From Lithospermum erythrorhizon (taxonomy: Eukaryota; Streptophyta; Magnoliopsida; Boraginales; Boraginaceae): a stretch of DNA of 64,000 nt. The notes beneath the pieces were generated by a model that searched no databases, had not been told where the DNA came from, and worked only from the letters and a program-made list of their open reading frames with translations. Made by a program: the position numbers and the translations under genes. Shown one piece after another: positions 1-13,902 of this stretch. Numbering within the stretch: the stretch's first letter is position 1; each line of letters opens with the position of its first letter. Location: positions 1,116,001 to 1,180,000 of the forward strand of contig JADFUC010000852.1 of the NCBI GenBank assembly GCA_019722365.1. Direction: 5' to 3'.

Positions 1-3336
<3,336 letters not shown>

Positions 3337-4984
3337 TATTTGGATTAATATTGAATTCTTGATTATTATTTGTATGTAGTTGTAAGAAGTTGACTATATA
3401 GAGAGAGAATATTGGGGGGAGAAAAGTAAACGATTGGTTGGGATTGGTGGCTTAATATGTGACTTTCAACAGACTTTATAGTGTTCAGAGTTAAAGGACA
3501 AGTGACAAGTTATATAATTGGAGGTCGACCCACCGCAGTCAAGAGTGTCAGATTGGGTTTACCGTTATAAAATTAATTTTAAGAAGAAGGTATTATTGTC
3601 ATGACGGGTTTATTGGTATTGGTTATTTTAATGGGTAGATAATTGTTGGTGAGTTAATTATAAATCCAAGTTGCCATTTCAGTCCTTGATTTTCCAGAGT
3701 AGATTAATCCTTAGAAGCTAATTGTTTAGATATAGGTAGTGCCATGATAGAAAGCATTTAATGGTAAACAAATATTTGGCCTTTCCAAATAAGCGCGTGG
3801 ATGTATTTTGAATATGACTTTCCAAAAATACTTTTTTGAGTTATTCTGAATTTGAACACAATGGTCGGCCTTTGTGTAAATTCAGTATGTGGAAATATTG
3901 AAGGAACAGTAAAGTTAGAATCTTGGCTACAACAAAATTTTTTGAACTCCATCATGTAGGCAGCCTTCTGCAGCCTGGTTAGAATTAAAAGGCATTGCAT
4001 TCCCAGAAGTAAGTTGTTATTTGGAAAACAAATTAATTATTGTCCTAATAGCTCTGGAATATTGTAAGAGTGAAAGATACATAGCTTTTGCACTTGACAT
4101 ATGCATCCAAAGGTCAAATATCATTCAGCTATATATTAGATTTTCGAATTTTTATTTCCCAAGTGGTCCAAATATCATATGAAATACTTGTTATAAGTAT
4201 AGAGATTATATCTCAATATGCATTTATTGTGGCCATAAAATGGACTCTACAATATGTTAAACAAACACTATCGACCAAAGTAAAATAGAAGGTGTCCACA
4301 ATGAGATTTGAGTGCTTCGAAATTGATGGGTAATGGGGTGGGAATTATAGTTTGAGGAAGGGCGGATGAGACTGGGAAGATGATGGGTTGTTTTAATTAA
4401 TTTAAAAGTAGAACAAATTTAATAAAATTGGATTGAGTTTATTGAAAGTTGTTTAAGCAATTATCCTATCAAAATTTTCAAAAGTTTAAATTCTGCCTGT
4501 TTGGAAGTTAAATGTCTTAAAAATCGTAAGGGTCTTTTTATTTGAAATGTTGAAATGTTTAGATGCATATTTGAAATGTTTACAGTAGTTCGTATCTTAG
4601 ATGAAATTTACTTAAAATTCTTCTGAAAGTTGTAAATTGGTATAAAGTTTAGTGATCGTTATGTTACTTAGAAATTGGATTGTATTTTAATGTTTACATT
4701 AGGATTCAATAATTACTGGTTTTTAAATCATTTACCTTTAATAATAATTTTTGGGGAAGTAATATGTAATTATTAAACTATCGAATACTGAAGGACAACC
4801 TCGATCCAGTATCTGTATCATGTTGGCAATCATCTCAATTGTTAGTTGTTTGGTGTGTCAAGTAATTTGCTTTACTTCGTACCGGACTCTAATGCTAATC
4901 AATAAAGTTCAATGTAATTTAGGTATGTCATATTCATATTGGGGAAATCATTATAGCACTAACATTAGTATATGTTGATGGATT

Positions 4985-5095
4985 AGTTACATAGTTTTTG
5001 TTTATTTTAAACTCAACCCCTTAAAATAAAAATAAAATAGTAATTTAAAATACAGTTTAAAGAAATTTTAGGAAAATTAGTGTACATGCTCTAAC
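4985..5095. mobile_element. Fragment of the GAGCATGTACAT MITE family
   Basis: The segment ends in TTAGGAAAATTAGTGTACATGCTCTAA, given here only as its key core GTACATGCTCTAA at about 5082-5094, and carries the CAACCCCTTAAAATAA internal motif. Both are shared with copies at 39660-40205 and, reversed, at 20335-20580. It is a short non-coding element without a transposase, so it is a probable non-autonomous DNA transposon remnant. Confidence 0.5.
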
Positions 5096-7359
5096 ATCAG
5101 CTCCCTTACATAAAATATTTAAAATATTTTTTTATTGGAGAAGCAAATAAAAGAAACAAATTACAATTACAACATAAAAGGATATAGTATGAACTTACCG
5201 TTAAGTTTAATACAAAATATTCAAGACCATTAGATAATGCACAATAAACAGTTAAACACCTTTGTGTCAAAACTTCAAATAATGATAAGGTATTTAGATA
5301 ATATTATTTGAGGTCAAACATAAATAAAAAAAATTGTTAAATGCATTCTTTTAGTTTATTTCTAAACTTCCGATTAATTGAAACGAATCAAATAGTACTC
5401 CATATTATTTTATTTGATTGATCCATTCTTATATACAAATCTAGGATGGGGAGTTTAGTACGTAGTGATATTTTTTTCCTCAACTAGGAAGGATTCATCA
5501 CAACACCGTTTACTACTACTTGGTTTAAATGAAGAAGACTATAATTTAATCAGTTCTCAATCGCTTTCAATGTAAACGTAAAATAGGTTCAATTTCTTGA
5601 CCTGGCTATTTTCCGTCACCATTGAAGATAAATGGTGCAATTACTTACACCACAAGAATATTGTTACATGCATTAATTTTATGTCCATTTGCTTTTACGA
5701 TGAGATCGAACTTCAGATCTTGAAGATGTGGTCAAGCTATCAATATGAATATGATAATAAAGAATTGCAATTTGCAAGTATCCTTCAACTGACATTTTCT
5801 AATTTCTGACTACATATAATTACATGTATCCTATACTTGCACTTTAAAATTTCAATATATTTGTCCCATTTTATATGTTCTGTTTATTATCCATCAAACA
5901 TTGCACATACGATATAACTTATAATCCGTGTGTATTGAGTTTTCACGTAGGGCTTTGAGTATAATAAAATTCATAACCACTACTTAAAAACAATTAGATC
6001 AAATATTAAATGATAATTTGTTATAAAATCTTGTTACTATATCACAAAAAAACTTTCACAAATTTATTTTCGAAATAAGACATAATGGATGTAAACAGTG
6101 AAAATTTATTTAAAAATAATTAAAATGATTAGCAGCTTAAACAAATTATTTATAAACAAATTAGTGAAATCAGCGGCACAAAAAAGAAATGTCACGTGGC
6201 TAGGGTTCTTGATCAGAACACATGCAAAGCAATGTTAATGAATGCAGCGTATAAAACGTGCGTGTCTTTGCGTCTTGGCGTTTTCCGTCTTCCGAATGAA
6301 TTATCTTTAGAAAAACTCGTTTTTTATAATGTTCACCAAATATAAAGCAACGATACGTACGTGTTTTTGAGTAAAAGCATTATTTTCATCCCAAATAAAA
6401 TATATTAAATTAATGTTTTTTTATCAAAACATTTATCCAAATTACAAGTTACACAAATAAAAGAAGAAATATAGTTTGGTAATTAAGCGTATGTTCTGGC
6501 ATCGCATGCATGTTAAGTAGTTAGGATGAATAAATTAAGCGATGGTGAAATATGGAGGATGAAACAAAATTTAAATTGATAATGTTGATACACTATTGAG
6601 GAGATGATTGAAGAGCATGTGGATCTGAAATACAATTTAAGAAATATAATATTTACATTTAGATGATGATAGTTATTTAGTAGATGAATAATTTTAAAGC
6701 TTTATGATGTTGTTTTTATTTGTGAACATAAATTGTTATATCGTTTTAAATAAATTGTTTTAAATAGGTGACTGATATAATTTGAAAATGATCAAGATCT
6801 TACAATTTTTCTAAAATTATATGAGAAATGGTTGTTTATAAATTAAGTTAGGCCGACTAATATACAAATAAATGTAAAATAGGGTATATTTCCATTTTGA
6901 TCGTACTTTTAAAAGTAATACATGCGAAGTAAGCAGTTTCGTCTACGATTTCCCTAATAAAACTTTTCCATTTTTTTCCGTAATTTTACTCATAATTATT
7001 GAATTATATCCGTAAATGCGTCTTTGGCGTTTTCCGTCCGTATTTAACTAACATAGATGCAAAACTCTACGTCACAGACAGGTTTCAAAAGAAAAATAGC
7101 CCCGAATTAAATGTTAATTTAATTTAGGGTTTGAAACTAAAAATCTAATTTTTAGGGATAAAATCGGAAAATAGGGTCTAAACATGAAGTTCGGATCTTT
7201 GTGGGGTTAAGAAATAAAGACCTAAAGGAAAGAGCGAATTTTAAAATAAAAATTTCAAAAGGTCAGGAATTGATATAGAAATCGTTGTACCAGAAAAAGA
7301 ATACGGAACCTTAACTTTTTACACAAAATGTCAAACGATTGAATCTTCTTCCAAAATTA

Positions 7360-8520
7360 GCAGTTAACGTCATGATACACACGAAATTAAACCAATCAAT
7401 TAGAAGCAAGTATTTAAGCTTGAGAAACCTATAAATACCCCCGTTTATTTTCGAAAATTCCATGACAATTCACATTAGAAAATCATAAAAAAATAACGAG
7501 AAAATATAGGAAACGATCTCAGATTCTAGTTGTTACTAAACTTCACACGTCAAAGCACCACTTGGTGGTGGAAAGCTGCATCGGTAACTAAAGTAGGCGC
7601 GCGAAATCGAGGTATTAGCAAACATAATAGTGCTAGAGTAAACATAAAATCTAATAGAGAGAACAATTGAATATTGGGGAATAAGTTAAATGGCCCACGT
7701 TAATTTTATGAACACGAAAAATCTTAAGTTTGATTCATCGAGTTCTAGATTCAGACTACATGCAGCGTCAGGTCCTTATAAATTTGGATTAGGCGGGGAA
7801 ACAACGACTAAGGCCCGATGCGATTGGTCGATTATCATGACAAGATTTAGACGATGGCGCCATGCGATGTTCTGACAACAAGCTGCACTAAGGCCGTTGT
7901 AGCGTAAAATTTAGAAAGCAGCCAACGAGCTTCAGCTCAAATCCAAGTCTCATACCATTACGAGGTAACAAGTTGCTAAAGACTAGTTGTAGTCTGAGTT
8001 ATAAGTGGCTATTTCTTGAAGAACGTCCAATCTTCGATGAGGCCAAATTAAATAAAACAAAGACAAGTAGGCAAACTACAAAGGTCAGCTGAGCGATGGA
8101 GCTACGTAGCTATTAGTGCCAGATTCGTATCAGCTGGTCATGAGGTGGTCGCTTTGGGTTACCCCACAGAGTCTCGCTTTGGCTTGGATTAACTACGATC
8201 AAGTCAGTAGTCTGAGAATGGGCCAGGATCGAGTCAAAGCCCAGTACGGGGAATATCTTTAACAAGGCTCTTGACTTGAATGATATCAGAGCAGGAATGG
8301 GTCTCGAGTCAGTGAGAAATTGGGACTTAATATCCATTTCGTCATAGAACTGTAGAAATTCAGGATCGAGTCGAGTCGAGGCAAATCGAGGCTCGAATCA
8401 GTAGAGGCTAAATGAAGGCTAGGTATCGAGATGATCAGTCAAAGCTGAGCCGGACATCTCACAAATCGTCGATAGCGGCTTAGGGACTCGTAGTTTGGAT
8501 AATTCGACCCAGCAGGTTGA
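7360..8520 (+). mobile_element. Probable retroelement-derived segment (LTR or leader-like)
   Basis: A TATA-like box (CTATAAATACC, about 7430) is followed by a 250-base leader and an ATG at 7690 opening a 61-codon frame that I do not recognise. Downstream to 8520 the base composition is richer in G and C than the surroundings, with repeated words such as ATCGAG and GTCGAG. A similar TATA context occurs near 57508. This pattern fits a decayed LTR retrotransposon, but no PBS, LTR pair or protein domain could be seen, so the call is an inference. Confidence 0.3.
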
Positions 8521-9623
8521 TAAAACATGTACAACTTGAGGAGTTTCCACTTTCTGATAGGTTTTTATTTTGTCTTCATTTTACTAAATAATAAAATCTT
8601 CTTTCCATTACAATGGGTTTGTCTGATTTAGAGTTGTACATACATTTTATGAGTACAATCTCAACTCAAAATAACTAAAACGTTAATGAAATTAATTTGG
8701 AAGTAACAACAAGAAGTAAAAACTTCTTGAAGTGAGTAGTTAGCAAAGAAAGGATTATGTCGTCTATATGAAGCATTGCTTGAAGGGCATTCATATGATG
8801 TGAAGTGCTTCGGAGCGACTTTGATTTGGCTATATTCACAAAGGCATAATGAACAAAGAGGCTCATTATACTTGGAAGGCACGACTTTCTGTTAACACTA
8901 CTACGTATCATTTAATAAGACTTCATTGTCATCCCTGATATAATTAAAGTTGTACATGATTCAAGTCACAATACACGATTTTCATATTTAAACTTCAATG
9001 AATCAAGGTTGAATCTCAACTTAGACTAAATTAAATCAAACTTCAAGCCGGTCTTCACACTCAATATCTAGATGATCTAGGTCCTTACATGAAGAAGAGT
9101 ACATTATTGATTTTTATGTCATTAAGCTTGGGAAGGATACATTACATGATAATTTTTATGTCGTTGATTTTAGAACAAACGATAATGCATGTCATTTCTG
9201 ATCAAAATTATACATGTCCATCAAAATCATATATATACTATATATAAAACAAATAGGCATAATAGTTTATTCGACTTCGATAAGTTTTATTTCATTATTA
9301 ACTATAGATCATCACAATTTAATTTGAGGACATAATAGTAATTTGAATAATAAATTTCATAACTACATAAAATATGCACATTTACATGTGTCATGATAAC
9401 TTTCATGTAAGATAATAACTTCTCACTATATAGCATATCCTCATAACTACATTATATATTTATATATATGAACACAATAAAATCTACATAAAATACAGCA
9501 AATAAAATAAATCATTGAAAATCTAGTCTTACATGTGTGGTTACTTGTAAGTCGACCCATATTTTTGGCCTCCAAAAGTACCCCCTCTATCAGCATTGTC
9601 CAGAAGAATTATCGAAGAAAATT

Positions 9624-11496
9624 ATGGGGCCAACAGGACACGCTATGAAGAGAATTCCTCGTATCAAGTTTCCTCAGCGCCATCCTAAACCCGAGAGTAT
9701 GTCTCCTTATGTAATAATTATCTCACTTTTTTATTCGTCTAAGTTTCCAGATGTTGTTACTTTTTGTTTTTTAATAAAATAGATAAATTAAGATTGACCC
9801 GTTTCGGTATTAACTAAAATTAATTGAATTATTATTTCATATCGTTGGTTGAATATCAATTTAGATAAATAATTGTGGTGTAGTGTTGATTATAATTATG
9901 AAGGGCGGTTGGGATTAATCGCGGACGTGTCTCAATTGATTAGAACTAGAGCTTCCTTTTACCCACTTCAATTCAATGATAGTCGAACCTACATTGGATG
10001 AAGAGACGCTCGTTATTATTATATGTTTTATGGAATTGAGAAATTGTTCCTTTACTCGTTTAGGGGTGGCTGGGAGGCGGGAGGGTGAGATTGCAAGGGA
10101 TTATGAATGTTAATTATGGTTGTCTTTCGTGTTGAATGTTGATTAATGGACTTATTATGGGGATATCTGGTATGGATTGATATTTATCTGTAGCGTGGAG
10201 GCTGGATTTGAGATTTTATATCGGTGTCTTGTCGATGTAATAGAAATGGGCAGTTGGTAACACCGAAATCATGCTTTTATGCGATTACCAACCAGTTAAA
10301 TAGAATGACAATGAAGTTTGCGTTGGCTAATGGTTATAGTGATCTTATTATCGGAAGAGTAATCCAAATGTTGGAAACTATGTGGTTTACAATATGAGAC
10401 GGGGATGCTGGTTTCCTTGACATTTTGAAGCAATGGAGCTTTGACCCTGCACTAATGAGTTTTAAAAGGGATATGTATTGTCAGACTTCTGAGGCTCGAA
10501 GTTGATATATATTGTTATCCTGGAGATAGTTTGCAACTTCTTATTGTTTTTCTTTCTTCTGAAATAAAAACTTGTGGTTCGAAAGATCAAACTCATGTAT
10601 ACTAAAAACATAAAATGATGTATATATGGCCATGATGGTTTTATAATATGGATACCTTTTCTGAATCTGTAAGTTGATATGTATGTTATCTTGGAGACAG
10701 ATTGCGACCTCTTATTGTTTTCCTTTTTACTGGAAGAAATGCTGGGAAGTGACTATTTTGCTTTAGCTTCAGGGCTTCTCTTGAACATTAATGTGTTTTT
10801 AATGTATAGGTTCCACATCTCAACCTGATATGAGTTCTAGTGCTGAGAGTCTTCCTCGAAGTTTATTCTCAAGGTCTGCTTCCAGCACCAGTCCAGGTGG
10901 AAAGGCTTCAGAGCAACCCAAGAGGACACCAGTCACTCAGGATGAGATTGATGCTGTCTTGGTCAGTGTCCGACTCATCCCTTAATTGTTTTTCTTTGCT
11001 TTCATCAGTAGAGCGTTATTGTTAAGCCGTATAGAAAAGTCATGTTTGTGTCTGTTATTAAAAATTGTGGGCTTAACGGAGGAAATCACCCAACATAGAT
11101 TTGAATGGAGAAGTTGTTTTCATATGACCAGTCTCACTTAGTGGGATAAGACTTGTTTTGCTTTGGCAATTTTAATATCCAATTGGCAGCATGAACGGGT
11201 CAATATTCCCTTAGATTCTAACATCTAATTGGAGTGTGATCGGATATGCAATAATAGCAAACCTCATAGTCTAGGCTCCTACTTGAGAAAATTCATTTTA
11301 CTGTTCTATACTGCCTATTATTTATCCTAATTCATAGCCCTCCTTTCTTATATGGAAGCCTCAGCCGCGATCTCTGTATGTGAAAGTCTATAAGCAAAAT
11401 TTTTCTCTAGATTTCAAACGCTCTTTGAACTAACGTTATTATTATCTACTTTCTTAATGAAACTTACTGATTTTGCAGTTGGGTGGCTGTCTCTGA
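9624..11496 (+). CDS. KGD4: KGD4/MRPS36-like small mitochondrial protein
   Basis: Three exons, 9624-9696, 10810-10961 and 11479-11496, join in frame with GT/AG introns to give an 80-residue protein. It opens MGPTGHAMKRIPRIKFPQRH, has a serine-rich middle and ends VTQDEIDAVLLGGCL. The two conserved blocks, a basic IKFPQR-HPKP near the N terminus and an acidic E/D-E-I-x-x-[hydrophobic]-x-GG tail, resemble the KGD4/MRPS36 family, which tethers the E3 subunit to the 2-oxoglutarate dehydrogenase complex in mitochondria. The start at 9624 is chosen because the reading frame upstream (from 9537) looks non-coding, but an in-frame extension cannot be excluded. The last exon codes for only five residues plus stop. 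Splicing is well supported; the family name rests on short motifs recalled from memory. Confidence 0.6.
11060..11170 (+). mobile_element. SINE-like fragment (Au-like tail) in KGD4-like intron 2
   Basis: The stretch with CCAACATAGATTTGAATGG, CATATGACCAGTCTCACTTA and GTGGGATAAGACTTGTTTTG matches, with scattered changes, a second copy at 15045-15150 in the HIZ2-like gene. The phrase 'CATATAGCC...CCCA.TTA.TGGGATAAGG' followed by a TTTG-rich tail is what I recall from the 3' part of plant Au-type SINEs. Only the 3' portion is visible. Confidence 0.5.
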
Positions 11497-11499
11497 ACT

Positions 11500-13370
11500 T
11501 CATAACGCTGAATGGAGGATAATATTCGCATCTGTGCAACTATAACAAAAACACTAGTCATTTCTTATTGTCGTATTGATTGCTGAGCCTAGACTTGAAT
11601 ATGGAGACTTGTGTTCTTCTTTTTGAAGTATGTATCAAAGAGTGGTAACGATTTTGGAATAATATGCAGCTTTTGCAATACTCATCTTTCATATATTCCT
11701 TCGTCGTGTAATTATTTTCGGACCCATCAAAGACGATACAAGAAAAGGCATCGCACATTTAAACTTGGGTACTACGTGGGAGTTGGCATTATTATTTTTC
11801 TAACAAAAAAAATTGAAGAAGAAAGGCAGTTAATTAAGTTATTTTCTTGAAAGACCATGGTTCTAACTTCCAAGTACCCAAGTACCTAAGTAAGCAGCTT
11901 AGATTGTAAAGAGTGTTTTGATGTACTATTTCTCTTGAAAATATATGTTACTCAGAATCAATTCAGAAAACTCAACAGTATTCAACTCGAAATAGAATCG
12001 AAAATATGTAAGATTCAATCTATTCGAAATAGAAGTGAATATAGTCGAAATATAGACGAATTTATTTGAAATAGAACCCAATTAATTCGAAATATAATTG
12101 AAAATATTTACATAGCCCAGCTAAATGAGCAAATTTGGATTCGATCAGTGTTTTGATTTCAGATGATGAATCGAGATCCAATTCGATTTATAAATTGAGC
12201 GAATTTCGATTGTTTTGATTCACTAACATTACTAAATGCACACAAGATTTGCTATACGAAACCCTTGATCCCAACTATGTTACATAGTCCAAATAATCAA
12301 AAATATAATTTACGTTATCAATCGATGATAATTATATCTATTTTAATACCAAACTTAAACATTATTTAAACTTTATATTTGATCATAAATGATATAGCCG
12401 TTTGAGTTTGAATTCAAGCAAACTCACATACAGAAGACCATTGAGATGATAAGATTGAATATATGATCCCTCTATATAATCATGACATGTTGTTGAACTC
12501 TTATCACACTATAAGGGATAATTTAAAAACATACTATGGTGACCTCGAGAAGATCAATTAGAACAAAACACTTAAGAAACTCTCATATGCAAGGTTAGTC
12601 CTATGAAGATTATGCTCCTCTTTTGGCACGATAAATAACACTTGATTCATATGTAAAAGGTAACACCTTTAATAGACATATACACTATCAATTTACTATT
12701 AACTTAAGCATTGAGAGTATCTACGACTAACAAATGATCGAGCTTGTGAAGTACACCACATATTCAACTCGAAGGCACCCTCGAGGTGGAGTTAGTGCAA
12801 AACCTTAGTAGAAGTTGTGAATCCCGATCAATAAACAATGACAGCGCAATAGAATCAGCGTTCAGAAGACCGCAGCGATGCAGCATCTATTTTAACCCGA
12901 CATACACAAATCTGAATCTTGAAACTCAAGATCGATTTTTCTTTGACCTGACACAAATAAAAATAGATCGTCAATAAATTATATTTTTATCGAATCTCAA
13001 TATTTTATATTATGTTTTGAAATAAAACAAAATAAAGTATTTGAATACAAACAACATACAATATTTTTATTTTACCATTAAAAATTTGGAAAAAAATAAA
13101 AATAAAATAAAATTCCCCCCATTATGTGATTTGAGTACAAATTATCCACAAATTACATCCTAGTTTCGCCGCAAACCAAACCATCGCCTCCATTACCTCT
13201 TCAAAATAATTTCGCTCAATTATATTTACTCTCTTTATAAAAATATTCATAAATTCGCATAATTATATTTTTATATATTATTTTTTATTTTGTGTATTAG
13301 GGTTACTTATTGTTTACAGCTGAGGACATATTTAATATGGAAAATTTTATTGCTGAAAATAATTGTTTGC
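11500..13370. other. Intergenic AT-rich stretch with a degenerate short-period repeat
   Basis: No gene was found between the KGD4-like stop and the leader of the next gene. From about 11950 to 12110 the word ATTCGAAATAGAA or close variants recurs about six times at irregular spacing, a decayed minisatellite. The rest is unique AT-rich DNA. The last 300 bases before 13370 are probably the promoter of the HIZ2-like gene, but no core element stands out. Confidence 0.5.
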
Positions 13371-13377
13371 AGATTTG

Positions 13378-13800
13378 ATTGACTAATTGAAGAGGGTTTA
13401 GTTTAATTTATTGAATTTCATTTTTGGGAAAATTAGGGTTTCGATTAGGTTTTTGGAGGTGGATGCTATTTGTAACTAATTGAAGAGGGTTTAGTTTAAT
13501 TTGTTGAATTTGATTTGTGGGAAAAATAGGGTTTCGATTAGGTTTTTAGAGGTGGAGAGTATTCGTTGCTAATCGAAGAGGGGGTAGTTTAATTTGTGGA
13601 AAAATTAGGGTTTCGATTAGGTTTTTACAGGTGGAGAGTATTTGTATCTAATCGAAGAGGGTTTAGTTTAATTAATTGGAATCAATTTGGGAATGCGGGT
13701 TTCGATTGAATTTTTACAGGTGGAGAGTATTTGTTACTAGTCGAAGTTGGTTTAGTTTATTTTATAGAATTGGATTTGAGAAGAAAAGAAGGGGGTTTAG
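13378..13800 (+). repeat. Tandem repeat in promoter/leader of the HIZ2-like gene
   Basis: Five imperfect units begin with CTAATYGAAGAGGG (last one CTAGTCGAAGTTGG) at 13382, 13476, 13569, 13648 and 13737, giving spacings of 94, 93, 79 and 89 bases. Each unit carries GGTTTAGTTTAATT, a TAGGGTTTCGATTAGG-like core and GTGGAGAGTATTTG. Two or three units hold the telo-box sequence AAACCCTAA on the minus strand. The array ends about 100 bases before the start codon, so it lies in the promoter or 5' UTR. Confidence 0.85.
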
Positions 13801-13902
13801 TTCAATTTATTGGATTGAATTTGAGAAAGAAACCTAGGGTTTTGATTTCTATAAAAATATAAGATTTGGTTATTTTGATAGTGTTTGGAAACTTTTGGAG
13901 CC

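Larger units (their letters stand above)
3340..9620. other. AT-rich intergenic region with degenerate repeats
   Basis: Between the LACS leader and the small KGD4-like gene there is no open reading frame that I can assign to a family. Short ORFs at 3758-4000, 4088-4288, 5597-5809 and 8661-8911 lack codon structure or motifs. Segment 4985-5095 matches a MITE family described separately. Segment 7360-8520 is less AT-rich and retroelement-like and is also listed separately. The rest shows only A/T-rich unique sequence. Confidence 0.6.
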
